Source: CAYMKL01 sp964390805 (GTDB lineage Bacteria; Chloroflexota; Anaerolineae; VGOG01). Taken from it: a stretch of 24,637 nt of DNA. The stretch spans positions 1-24,637 of the forward strand of contig CAYMKL010000103.1 in assembly GCA_964390805.1 (NCBI GenBank). The letters are read 5' to 3'. Of this stretch, positions 1 through 6,925 are shown piece by piece. Position 1 is the first letter of the stretch; every line of letters begins with the position of its first letter. The notes under the pieces were generated by a model. The model saw only the letters and a program-made list of their open reading frames with translations. It ran no database searches and had not been told where the DNA came from. The position numbers were made by a program, and so were the translations under genes.

Positions 1-81
1 AGCCGCCGTCGGCACCATGCTAATGAACATAGCGACAATCAATACGACAGACAAGAGTCTTTGAGTGTGAATGTGTGACAT
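1..81 (-). CDS. Exported protein, N-terminal signal peptide only (cut by window edge)
   Basis: Reading leftward from an ATG at 81, 27 codons stay open to the window edge. The peptide begins MSHIHTQRLLSVVLIVAMFI and continues SMVPTAA. A short polar, basic start, a hydrophobic core of about 12 residues and a small-residue end make a signal peptide, so the product is exported. No lipobox Cys is reached before the edge. A GGGGG-type ribosome binding site lies about 8 bases upstream of the ATG. It has its own consensus promoter (339-368), about 250 bases upstream. Given the locus it may be another binding protein, but no mature sequence is visible and this is a guess. Confidence 0.7.
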   Translation of the reverse strand, partial: MSHIHTQRLLSVVLIVAMFISMVPTAA

Positions 82-209
82 TCTGATGCCCCCTTTGAAA
101 CGCGGGAATCGCGAGCGCCTGGTCAGGAATGCCAGGCCGCGTGCCGCACATGGAAAGCCCTGCCCGCGCCTCTGGAACTAAGCAGGATTGGCTAGCCCAA
201 CAAACAAAC

Positions 210-252
210 AGCCGACCACCCACCGGGATCGCTCCCGGGCTAGGGGTCGGCT
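210..252 (-). terminator. Attenuator-like branched hairpin in the leader of the left-edge gene
   Basis: On the minus strand an 8-bp perfect stem (AGCCGACC at 252-245 with GGTCGGCT at 217-210) encloses a second 6-bp stem (CCGGGA at 238-233 with TCCCGG at 228-223). It is followed by GTTTGTTTGTT at 209-199. It lies between the consensus promoter (about 332) and the start codon (81), so it could end or slow transcription before the gene, as an attenuator would. No alternative antiterminator pairing was proved. Confidence 0.5.
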
Positions 253-265
253 ATTGATCTTCCAT
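251..265 (-). other. Possible four-codon leader ORF (MEDQ)
   Basis: ATG at 265 is preceded at 4 bases by GGGAGGG (276-270). It reads Met-Glu-Asp-Gln-stop, and the stop overlaps the first bases of the hairpin at 210-252. A translated mini-ORF ending at a hairpin is how translation-coupled attenuators look. With only four codons this may be chance. Confidence 0.2.
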
Positions 266-338
266 ATCACCCTCCCTCATGAACTACGACTGCTGTGATG
301 AGGGCTGCGACGGTGCTACGTTATCAGTTTATGCAATT

Positions 339-368
339 ATTATACCACACTTCTACGTGATTTGTCAA
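339..368 (-). promoter_or_regulatory. Consensus sigma-70-type promoter for the left-edge gene
   Basis: The minus strand has TTGACA at 368-363 and TATAAT at 344-339, both perfect consensus, separated by 18 bases. The predicted start of transcription is near 332, giving a leader of about 250 bases before the ATG at 81. It is the strongest promoter-like sequence in the window. Confidence 0.75.
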
Positions 369-394
369 TCGGGAAATTCCTGATTCTTGATTAG

Positions 395-429
395 GGAAAA
401 GGCTAATCCTATGTGAGGAAAAGGCTAAT
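395..429 (-). promoter_or_regulatory. Paired 13-bp direct repeats upstream of the promoter (candidate activator site)
   Basis: The plus strand carries GGAAAAGGCTAAT at 395-407 and again at 417-429, a perfect 13-base repeat with a period of 22 bases (two helical turns). Relative to the predicted start near 332 the copies fall at about -63 to -75 and -85 to -97, a classic place for an activator dimer pair. The cognate protein is unknown; the IclR protein encoded at 13894 is one candidate. Confidence 0.45.
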
Positions 430-704
430 GCCACAGGTTGAGGCAAAAGTCGACACCCAATCTCGAGAATTGCCCCCGCCCGTAACACCTCCAGGGCGCA
501 GGCGCGGTTGCCTGATGCTGGGAGTGGTTGGCTCAACCCAACTACAGCCGAACGATTGCTACTTAAGAGCCTATGCGGAAAGTCCAACTAGTCACAGGTT
601 CCATCAGGGGCCACTGTAGCCCCTTCGCCATAGCCTCGTTGTTCCAGGAAGCCAACGAGGCTTTGTCCTATATGGTACCACACCTGAGCGCGGTTTTCAA
701 TACC
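430..704. other. Non-coding stretch with hairpins, no gene seen
   Basis: No convincing coding region is present: the short open frames have no family likeness and no good ribosome site. A 10-bp perfect inverted repeat, AGCCTCGTTG (632-641) with CAACGAGGCT (653-662), forms a hairpin with an 11-base loop. A smaller one (AGGGGC/GCCCCT) lies near 606-624. On the plus strand the first is followed by a short TTT only, so I do not call it a terminator. Confidence 0.5.
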
Positions 705-740
705 CAAAATAAAAACCGACCTGATCTAGGCAGGCCGGTC
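705..740 (-). terminator. Rho-independent terminator downstream of aroM
   Basis: On the minus strand ACCGGCCTG (739-731) pairs with CAGGTCGGT (723-715), including one G-U pair, around a 7-base loop. It is followed directly by TTTTTATTTT (714-705). This is a textbook intrinsic terminator. It sits about 160 bases beyond the aroM stop and should end the long minus-strand operon. Bases 741-899 hold no gene that I can see. Confidence 0.85.
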
Positions 741-899
741 TTCTGGGCGGGAGCGGCTTATAACACAAGCATCGCCCCAGATCAATAGAGGCGGTGCTCT
801 TTGCTAATTTGTCCGACCAGCCCAGATCATCCCGATTCGTACCTCAGATTTTGCACATCGGCCCCCACTGGCGGCGCTTCGGCCAGGGGACCCACATCT

Positions 900-1580
900 C
901 TACTCCACCAACTCCCCCACTATCCGTGCCACCACCCTGGAAGCCAGGATAACCGGCCTGCCGGTCGCCTGCACGACCACCCGCCTGTGGGCCAACGTGT
1001 AGCCCATGCAATCCATAACCACCAGGTCCAGGGGGTGCCCGCCCAACTCCTCCGCCACCCAGACGAGCTCAAAGTGTTCTCCATAGGGTGATGCGGCCAC
1101 GAAAACTACCTCGGCTTCCAGTGCCCTCCATTTCTCGGCCGCGGCTTCTATCTGCGAGGACAACGGCACGAGCACGCCTGCTCGCCGTGGTCTCAGTCCA
1201 CCAATCACGCTGATCAGCAACCGATCCGGCTCAATCAGCAACGTTTCGCTCCGCAGTTCGGGGAACTCCCCAGTGCACAACAGCACGATGGGGTTGGCTC
1301 CTTCGTCCTCCAGTTGCTTCAGGCAGGACTGCAACAGCGACGCGATCTGCCTCCGGCCTACGCTGACGGCCGAGCCATCCCGCAATCGGGTGTGGAGGAC
1401 GTAATCCTGCGGACCAGGGGCCAGCTCAGCAATCTGTTCTTGGGTCAGGCCATCCAGCGCACCCACCTGCCGGATGTCCAGGCCAGCCGGCAGAAGCGGC
1501 AACATCTGGGGCATGATGTCGTCCCGGGGCGATTGGCCAATGGTCACCAGGCCCAACACAGGCTTTCGAGTGCCAGACAT
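900..1580 (-). CDS. aroM: AroM family protein
   Basis: A 226-residue protein, the same length as E. coli AroM (225 residues), whose biochemical role is unknown. The N-terminal LVTIGQSPRDD stretch, the LLIEPDRLLI segment and the C-terminal MDCMGY and ARIVGEL motifs match the AroM family, which resembles the Asp/Glu racemase fold. Two cysteines, Cys102 (LLCTGEF) and Cys191 (MDCMGY), lie where paired catalytic cysteines would be expected in racemases; E. coli AroM has Ser in place of the first. The frame is open further upstream, but ATG 1580 has GGGAGG 4 bases before it and gives the family length; ATG 1583 is the alternative. It follows the DUF1177 gene with an overlapping ATGATG junction and is the last gene of the operon. 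Confidence 0.88.
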   Translation of the reverse strand: MSGTRKPVLGLVTIGQSPRDDIMPQMLPLLPAGLDIRQVGALDGLTQEQIAELAPGPQDYVLHTRLRDGSAVSVGRRQIASLLQSCLKQLEDEGANPIVLLCTGEFPELRSETLLIEPDRLLISVIGGLRPRRAGVLVPLSSQIEAAAEKWRALEAEVVFVAASPYGEHFELVWVAEELGGHPLDLVVMDCMGYTLAHRRVVVQATGRPVILASRVVARIVGELVE

Positions 1581-2518
1581 CATTCCTCCCCTTTCCCCAA
1601 AGTCTGCAAATGCTTCATCGAGCCATACAGAGCCACGAGGCGGCCGAATTCCTCGGCATCGTAGAAGGCGCACTCGCCCTGACCGAGGGCCTTGGCCACC
1701 TCCAGGCAGAAGCGCACCGCCATCTCAATGTCCATGACCTGACTGGCCCCCGAAGCGCAGCCGGGCACCGGTATCTCGGCCGTCAGAGCTACCCCCACCA
1801 CCGGGGCATCCGTGGCTGTGGCCGGCTGCATGATGCTGTTGAGGTGGTGGATGTCGTTGCCGTAGGGAGTGATGTCCTGGGTCGTAATGGGGAACACCAC
1901 CGGCGCCTGGCCGGTCACAACGGACATGATGCGCAGCAGATCAGGGCTGACCTTGAGGATGTAGCCCTCTTTCACCGTGGGCGAGATGGCGAAGCCCCGC
2001 CGATTGATCACCCAGTTGCCCCGGGTGGTATCCACCGACAGGATGGCGTCCATCTCGGGATGGACCTCGTGCTGGTTCATGGTGGCGATATCCACCGGCG
2101 AACCCATGAAGGGCACGGGGTCGTGGGGAATGACGGGGGAATTCGGGCAGACGTGAGTGGCAACGATGACGTCCCCGGGCAATTGGTCGCCAGCGTTGGC
2201 CATGTCCGCCAGCTTGAGGGCGCAGGCGATGGCCGTGATAGCGCCGTCGGCATCGGATACCAGGCCGATGGCCGCCGGCCTGGCCCCGATGCCCCCCAGC
2301 CGGCCGATGATCCCCAGCGTGGCAGCCTGCCCGCCAGCCTTCTTGCCCGCCGTGCCAGGTATCAGGGTGCGGACGAAGTCGGTACTCCCCTGCTCACCCT
2401 GCACCGGGATCACTTCCACTTGCAGCCCGCGCTCCCGAAGCACAGCGGCCACAATCTCACCGCTGACTGTGGCGCTGTCCAACAATTCGTACGCTTCAAT
2501 AGCTTGTTTTAGGGCCAT
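1580..2518 (-). CDS. DUF1177 domain protein
   Basis: A 312-residue protein matching the DUF1177 family, whose function is not known. Conserved-looking stretches are SDADGA (88-93), THVCPNSP (121-128) and NQHEVHPEMDAILSVDTT (148-165). These are rich in Asp, His and Glu and could hold a metal or active site (inference). There is no signal peptide or membrane segment, so it is cytoplasmic. ATG 2518 is chosen because GAGG stands about 7 bases upstream; a GTG two codons earlier (2524) is too close to that site. Its TGA overlaps the aroM start, so the two are probably translationally coupled. DUF1177, AroM, DUF917 and peptide transporters often occur together in bacterial genomes (general knowledge), which supports a shared but unassigned catabolic task. 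Confidence 0.88.
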   Translation of the reverse strand: MALKQAIEAYELLDSATVSGEIVAAVLRERGLQVEVIPVQGEQGSTDFVRTLIPGTAGKKAGGQAATLGIIGRLGGIGARPAAIGLVSDADGAITAIACALKLADMANAGDQLPGDVIVATHVCPNSPVIPHDPVPFMGSPVDIATMNQHEVHPEMDAILSVDTTRGNWVINRRGFAISPTVKEGYILKVSPDLLRIMSVVTGQAPVVFPITTQDITPYGNDIHHLNSIMQPATATDAPVVGVALTAEIPVPGCASGASQVMDIEMAVRFCLEVAKALGQGECAFYDAEEFGRLVALYGSMKHLQTLGKGEE

Positions 2519-2660
2519 ATACACACCTCATGAATTTCAGCAACTCCGACCGCCCTCCCTGACAAATCGCAAGAACGTTGTCTCGGGAACGTCAATTCGG
2601 GCCTTGTTTGGTGCTGAGTAGTCTCCCTCTCTGGTGTTGTTGGCTTAACCATGCTCAAAT

Positions 2661-2732
2661 ATGACATCAAATTTCGAGGATTAACCGAATCTAGCATCGT
2701 GAATTCGATGAATCCGTTGAATTCGTTGTCAT
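2661..2732. repeat. GAATTC-rich dispersed repeat, copy A
   Basis: On the minus strand this element begins ATGACAACGAATTCAACGG and continues ATTCATCGAATTC. It ends in an inverted counterpart of its start (plus strand ATGACATCAAATTTCG at 2661-2676). A related copy lies at 5752-5834 next to the GxxExxY gene: about 25 of the first 34 bases agree. It occupies the 302-base spacer (2519-2820) between DUF917 and DUF1177, where no gene or clear promoter is visible. It looks like a small non-coding mobile or palindromic repeat. Confidence 0.5.
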
Positions 2733-2820
2733 GTCTGCGCGGGAAACCTCCACTACAGCCATCCAGCAACACTCAGCAGGGAGATCACTTGGTGCTGAAG
2801 TGGCTCGGAAGTGCCATACC

Positions 2821-3888
2821 TCACGATGGAAACACATGATGGATTAGCTCTTTGCCCACAGCCTGTTCAGCCACACGGAAGAGCTCGGGCTGGCGCATGC
2901 CGCCCCCCAACCGCAGGTGTTGGCGCGGCACCCGGACAACCAGCACCTCCTGCCCCTCCCGCACCTCGGCCGAGCTGAGCGGACGGGGCTCGGCAACCGA
3001 TAGAGTGGCAATGAGATCAGGGAAAGTGGCCAGGCGCTGACCATGCTGTTCCAGGGTCATGTACTCGTTCCAGAAGGTTAGCTCGTAACCGCCCTCCAGA
3101 TCAACTTGCCCCACGTCAAAGCCGCCTTCGGTGTGCAACGTGAGGCCGGTCACCTTGGCCTGGCAGACGAGCTCGCCGTCGAGCACCCGACACACGGCCT
3201 CCGCTGCCTCTCGTGGGCCGGCTGCGCCCAACAACGCTCGACCTACTTCAATCGCCTGCTGCAGAGCGCCGGGCGCAGCGTTGTCTCGAACGTAGGCTAC
3301 CGTAGCCGGGTTGCGGGCCACGGCCACCAGTCCGCCGGCCTCCACTGACGACTGGCGCACCAACCGTGACGCTGAGGCCAAACTGCCTTCGACGTAGAGA
3401 CGCACGTGTCGGCCAGGTTCCGGGTTGCCTCCCACCGCTGCCTGCCGCGAGACATAGTCCGCAACACTGTTCAGCCCCATAGCCCCCATCAATCCCGTGG
3501 GATGGGCCCGTCCGTTGCACGGTGCATCCACCACCGGCAGCCCCGTCACCGCCGATTGGAACCAGCCGTTGAGTGTGGCCAAACCCCCATTCTCGTTGGT
3601 GATGATGCCAGCCACCGGCTCATCCAGGTGGGCCATCAACAATTGCAGGGCCTGAACGTAATGCATCGGCTCCAAGTATTGATCGGCGGCGGCGGGCGCA
3701 CCCACCGCCGACACCGTCACCAGCACGGCCTGGTCTTCCATCTCGTCCAGAGTCACCAGGCGCGGTCGGCCTACCTCCAGGGCCAATCGTCCCAGGCGCA
3801 AGCCTTCTTCGATGGCCCCACCGCCTCCGCCACCCAGCACCGCGCCCCCGTAGGCAGCCGCCTGCGCCAGCTCCTTATCAACCCTCAT
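2821..3888 (-). CDS. DUF917 (S-methyl-thiohydantoin desulfurase-like) protein
   Basis: A 355-residue protein, the usual length for DUF917. The N-terminal glycine run (AVLGGGGGGA, 17-26), the VGAP (62-65), NENGG (98-102) and DAPCNGRAHPT (121-131) motifs, and the C-terminal ATFPDLI segment identify the family. DUF917 contains the S-Me-THD domains, related to hydantoinase/oxoprolinase proteins. Some members are proposed to act on (methyl)thiohydantoins, and most are uncharacterised. The frame extends further upstream, but ATG 3888 gives family length, overlaps the TGA of the upstream M29 gene by one base and has GGGG five bases before it. A second DUF917 protein enters the window at the right edge. 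A role in opening or desulfurating a cyclic amide is likely, but the substrate is unknown. Confidence 0.88.
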   Translation of the reverse strand: MRVDKELAQAAAYGGAVLGGGGGGAIEEGLRLGRLALEVGRPRLVTLDEMEDQAVLVTVSAVGAPAAADQYLEPMHYVQALQLLMAHLDEPVAGIITNENGGLATLNGWFQSAVTGLPVVDAPCNGRAHPTGLMGAMGLNSVADYVSRQAAVGGNPEPGRHVRLYVEGSLASASRLVRQSSVEAGGLVAVARNPATVAYVRDNAAPGALQQAIEVGRALLGAAGPREAAEAVCRVLDGELVCQAKVTGLTLHTEGGFDVGQVDLEGGYELTFWNEYMTLEQHGQRLATFPDLIATLSVAEPRPLSSAEVREGQEVLVVRVPRQHLRLGGGMRQPELFRVAEQAVGKELIHHVFPS

Positions 3889-4952
3889 CAATACCCCGAG
3901 ACTCCTAACTCCCGGCAGGCCGCCACTAGATCCGGATGCACGTAACGACCTTCCTCCTCCATCGCCTGGCCGTCGAGGTAGATCGTCGGATTGAGGACAA
4001 CGCCGTCCGTGTGACCGCCGGCATCCCAGGCCAGCCCACCTAGATGAGAGCCCTGGCTGCCAATGCCGAACTCGATACAGCCAAACACGCGCTCGTCCTC
4101 CACGATGCGACCGGTGCACCGGTTCACGCCCGGATTGAAGCCCAGCGAATAGTGGGCCAGCCGGTAGATGTTGAGATTGCCAATCGAAGCGAACCAGCGC
4201 TCCAACGTCTTGGCCTCACTGCTGCCTTCGACCTTGGTCACCCGCCCGTCCTCCAGGGTCAACCGGATGGGTGAATGGAGCAGGCCCAGCTCCTTGGGCG
4301 GCCAGAGCGCGCCGTCGAAGACGACGGTGCCCTCAATGGTCTCCTCCAATGGACACCACGATATCTGCCCGCCCAGCATGATGGGCTCGCCGGGCGTATC
4401 GGCCAGCTTGCCAGAGTAGCGGATCTTGCGTCCGTCCATTTTCGCCACCAGGTCGGTTCCTGCCGGGCTGGTGACCCGGATGTGATCCGCCTGAGCGAGC
4501 AGCCCCCCCAGCACGTGGCTCAAGTCAATCATCTTTGGATAATCCACCTGGGCAATGGTGCGCACCATCATCTCCACGTCCATGCCGGTCAGACAGATGT
4601 AGCGACAACCTGCCTCCAGAGCCCGCTTGTAGGCCTCCGTATGGAGCAAGTAGGCCACAGCGTACTCGATCCACACATCGGCCTCACGAATCGCGCCGGC
4701 CACAGGGCCCGGTGGCTCCATGACCGCGTCGGGCCGGCTCTCGTACCACAACACAGTGGGCGTGGCCCCGGCAGCGTAGGCCGCTTGAGCCGTAGCCTCT
4801 ACCACTCGCCAGTCAGTGGACGTGTCGGCAGTGATCGCCACCTGCTCGCCCGGTTTGGTCAGCATCACGTCTTCGATCAGCTTGCGTGCCCCCCGCGCCA
4901 GCTCAAAGGCCAGGTAGGTACGGGTCGGTTCGGTTCCCAGTGCCAGTTCCAT
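3888..4952 (-). CDS. M29/NicX-family metalloenzyme, paralog 1
   Basis: A 354-residue cytoplasmic protein of the family that includes M29 (leucyl) aminopeptidases and 2,5-dihydroxypyridine 5,6-dioxygenase (NicX). The metal-binding half shows His267 (RLAHYSLGFNPG), Glu294 (CIEFGIG), His303 (SHLGG) and the HxD pair His314/Asp316 (GGHTDGVVLNP). NicX binds iron through His265, His318 and Asp320, which these resemble; the SHLGG motif is shared with M29 peptidases. It could therefore be a peptidase, another C-N bond hydrolase or a ring-cleaving dioxygenase. The start is clear: AAGGAGG lies 7 bases before ATG 4952. It follows the GxxExxY gene by 12 bases and overlaps DUF917 by one base, so it belongs to the same operon. 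Confidence 0.85.
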   Translation of the reverse strand: MELALGTEPTRTYLAFELARGARKLIEDVMLTKPGEQVAITADTSTDWRVVEATAQAAYAAGATPTVLWYESRPDAVMEPPGPVAGAIREADVWIEYAVAYLLHTEAYKRALEAGCRYICLTGMDVEMMVRTIAQVDYPKMIDLSHVLGGLLAQADHIRVTSPAGTDLVAKMDGRKIRYSGKLADTPGEPIMLGGQISWCPLEETIEGTVVFDGALWPPKELGLLHSPIRLTLEDGRVTKVEGSSEAKTLERWFASIGNLNIYRLAHYSLGFNPGVNRCTGRIVEDERVFGCIEFGIGSQGSHLGGLAWDAGGHTDGVVLNPTIYLDGQAMEEEGRYVHPDLVAACRELGVSGY

Positions 4953-4964
4953 GATATAACCTCC

Positions 4965-5729
4965 TTAGTTTCTATGGCGTCGATTCCGGATTGTCCTTCG
5001 CAGAAGCCTGAGATATTGACGGAAACGACCCTTGAGCCCAGGTGTGATCTCGCGGACAGCGATGGGTGCCAGAAGCACTTTGTCATCCACGATGAGAAGC
5101 CGGGTCTCACGCTTCTCGATAGGCTGCCCGCGAAACAAGATAGTAATCTCCTTCTTCACCTTGTAAGGAATGTCGTGCCAACGCAACTCCATCTGCGTGG
5201 CACGCCGGTAGTGCATGTGCATAAAGCCGGGGCCCAGTCCGCCATGCACCTCGTAGAGTACAGCCCGCAGTTCCCCTGTCAGTCCCGGATACAACAGATG
5301 GCCCGAGGACTGAATAGCACTACCTTGAGGACGACGGGCAGTTCGCTGGCTGACAAAGTTAGGTATGCGCCTGAATTCTAGCTTGTCTCCCCCGAAGTTG
5401 ACCAGGATGCCCAGTTTCAGATCACTTGTCTTGAGGTAGGTGATCACCTGGGCCACATCAATGGGCAACAGCTCGTCTTGCACCTTAAGTTCAAGCAGCA
5501 GCCGCTCATCGACCAACACATCCACGAAGAAGCGGCCAATCCGATAGCCCTTATGAAGCAACTCATACTCCACCTGTCGCTGGGCAGAGACACCTCGTTC
5601 TGCCAGAGCGATCAGGAAGGCGTTCTCCCAACCTTCTTCCGAGAGCTCAAGGTAGCACAATTCATTGTAGACATCGTAAATAGCACCCTGCACGATATAG
5701 CTGAGCTCAGGATAGATGAGGCCGGTCAT
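4965..5729 (-). CDS. Tandem GxxExxY-domain protein (PD-(D/E)xK-like)
   Basis: A 254-residue protein made of two GxxExxY-type domains (about 1-127 and 145-245). Domain 1 begins MTGLIYPELSY, as is usual, and keeps the nuclease-like motif: Asp70 (FFVDVLV) and Glu80-Leu-Lys82 (LLLELKV), then YLK and GILVNFGG. Its name motif is altered (GWENAF). Domain 2 aligns (YEVHGGLGPGFMHMHY) but its active positions are lost: the Asp site is Leu211 and the E-x-K site reads A221-P-I223, while the name motif has His171 for Glu. GxxExxY proteins have no firm function. A basic tail (RRTIRNRRHRN) may bind nucleic acid. The ribosome site is weak. It lies inside a metabolic operon, between two M29 genes, with a dispersed repeat just upstream, so it looks inserted. 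Confidence 0.82.
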   Translation of the reverse strand: MTGLIYPELSYIVQGAIYDVYNELCYLELSEEGWENAFLIALAERGVSAQRQVEYELLHKGYRIGRFFVDVLVDERLLLELKVQDELLPIDVAQVITYLKTSDLKLGILVNFGGDKLEFRRIPNFVSQRTARRPQGSAIQSSGHLLYPGLTGELRAVLYEVHGGLGPGFMHMHYRRATQMELRWHDIPYKVKKEITILFRGQPIEKRETRLLIVDDKVLLAPIAVREITPGLKGRFRQYLRLLRRTIRNRRHRN

Positions 5730-5751
5730 ATTCGGTCAATCTCTCTGATTT

Positions 5752-5834
5752 GTCGTCATATCCAGACCTCGGTGTGTTCGCTTCGCACAAGGGAGATTCG
5801 TTTAATTCCTTAAATTCGCTGTCATATGCCTCAA
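5752..5834. repeat. GAATTC-rich dispersed repeat, copy B
   Basis: On the minus strand the element starts ATGACAGCGAATTTAAGG and continues AATTAAACGAATC, matching copy A (2661-2732) in about 25 of 34 bases. It ends with an inverted ATGACG/TGTCAT-like counterpart near 5752-5760. It fills most of the 140-base gap between the M29 gene stop (5870) and the GxxExxY start (5729), so the GxxExxY gene may have arrived together with it. Confidence 0.45.
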
Positions 5835-5869
5835 ACACTCCTCGGAGGAGGTCAAAAAGCGGAGACGTG

Positions 5870-6925
5870 TCACGCATCACCCAGTATGATCTCTCCATCC
5901 CGCATGGCCACCAGACCATCCAGGGTAAAACTCGCTCTGGGGATCACAAAGTCCTGGTGATAGTCGGCATTGACCAATCCCCCCATGTGAGAGTTGTCAC
6001 CGGTAGCCAGGTGGACCGTGCCCTTGATCTTTTCGGCCTCCAGAGTGATATCCACACGCCGGGCGTTGGGGTTGGTGCCGATGCCAAACTCGCCCAGGTT
6101 ACGGCGCGATTTGTAAGGCTCGGCATCAATGCCGGACTGCAGAATGTCGCGCAACTCATCGCCCACCGCTCCGCCGCCCCGCAGCTCGACCAACTCTCCC
6201 CTGGCAAAGACCAGGGCCATAGGTTCGGTGAGATCGGCGTGCCAGCCCGGCGTCACCTGGATCACACCCTCGCCAGAGCCTTCCAACGGCACACAGTATG
6301 CCTCGCCCGCGGGCAGATTGCCCCAAATCCCCGGCTGGGTGTATATCCCAGCATCCACCTGCCCTGGTCGGCCCTCAATGCTGAACTTGATGTCCGTCCC
6401 GGCTGGACAGGTCACGTGCACCTGGCCCGCTGGCGTCAGAGCCGCAGCGATGCGCTCGGTGAGTCGTTGGACCTCGCCGTAGTCGGCGTCCATAGGCCCA
6501 TCGGGATGAAACATCTCTGGGATGAAGCGCGGCATAGAAGCGATGCGCGCCCCGGCGCGACAGGCCTCTTCCCGAGCATCCGTGTGAGAGAGGGAGAATG
6601 AGGTGATGATGATCACCACGTCGGCAGCCTTCATGCGCTCAGCCACCTCCGCCGGTGGCTCCACCCCGCTGCGTCCCGTGGATGGGAAAGCCAGAAACCC
6701 CACCTCCCCCCCTACCATCCGGTCTCGGGCGATCTCAGCCACTATTTTGGCCAACAGTGCCCGCTGGGTCATCAGCACCAGGAAGGGTTGAGGGCTGGTT
6801 GTCCATTGCTCAAGAGTAGGCACGTCGGTGACGACAAGCAACCGTTCACCGGCCTTGAGACCCATATTAACCTTGAGCATCTTCAACACAGCGTCCTCGA
6901 CCTCGGTCCGTTCTACCAGGATCAT
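5870..6925 (-). CDS. M29 aminopeptidase-like metalloprotein, paralog 2
   Basis: A 351-residue protein that is the most aminopeptidase-like of the four M29-family members here. It has Glu279 in NLGEFGIGTNPNA, Glu298 in LEAEKIKGTVHLA, His313 in NSHMGGL and the HxD pair His323/Asp325 in DYHQDFV. This set fits the two-metal centre of M29 peptidases such as AmpS/AmpT rather than the mononuclear NicX site. The predicted role is to hydrolyse peptides or amides brought in by the adjacent transporter, in the cytoplasm. ATG 6925 is preferred: it forms an ATGA overlap with the stop of the upstream ATPase gene and has AGGAG 9 bases before it. An earlier in-frame start at 6967 would lie inside that gene. 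Confidence 0.85.
   Translation of the reverse strand: MILVERTEVEDAVLKMLKVNMGLKAGERLLVVTDVPTLEQWTTSPQPFLVLMTQRALLAKIVAEIARDRMVGGEVGFLAFPSTGRSGVEPPAEVAERMKAADVVIIITSFSLSHTDAREEACRAGARIASMPRFIPEMFHPDGPMDADYGEVQRLTERIAAALTPAGQVHVTCPAGTDIKFSIEGRPGQVDAGIYTQPGIWGNLPAGEAYCVPLEGSGEGVIQVTPGWHADLTEPMALVFARGELVELRGGGAVGDELRDILQSGIDAEPYKSRRNLGEFGIGTNPNARRVDITLEAEKIKGTVHLATGDNSHMGGLVNADYHQDFVIPRASFTLDGLVAMRDGEIILGDA

Noticed and set aside
210..252. tRNA-like fold in the left leader
   Set aside because: Only two stacked stems and no anticodon or T arm; the T-rich tail fits a terminator-like hairpin better.
413..619. Small plus-strand ORF in the left spacer
   Set aside because: No ribosome site and no recognisable sequence; it overlaps hairpins and regulatory repeats.
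3889..4119. N-terminal extension of DUF917 (and similar long upstream frames of AroM, both OppF ATPases and both system-2 permeases)
   Set aside because: The extensions lie mostly within upstream genes or spacers, lack family similarity, and internal starts have clear ribosome sites and normal family lengths.
3888..4952. Naming the M29-family proteins nicX (2,5-dihydroxypyridine dioxygenase)
   Set aside because: Metal residues are compatible, but no deformylase, maleamate amidase or clear maleate isomerase accompanies them, and the transporters are peptide type.
4275..5381. A 368-codon open frame on the plus strand
   Set aside because: It spans the M29 and GxxExxY genes in antisense, crosses their junction and shows no domain.
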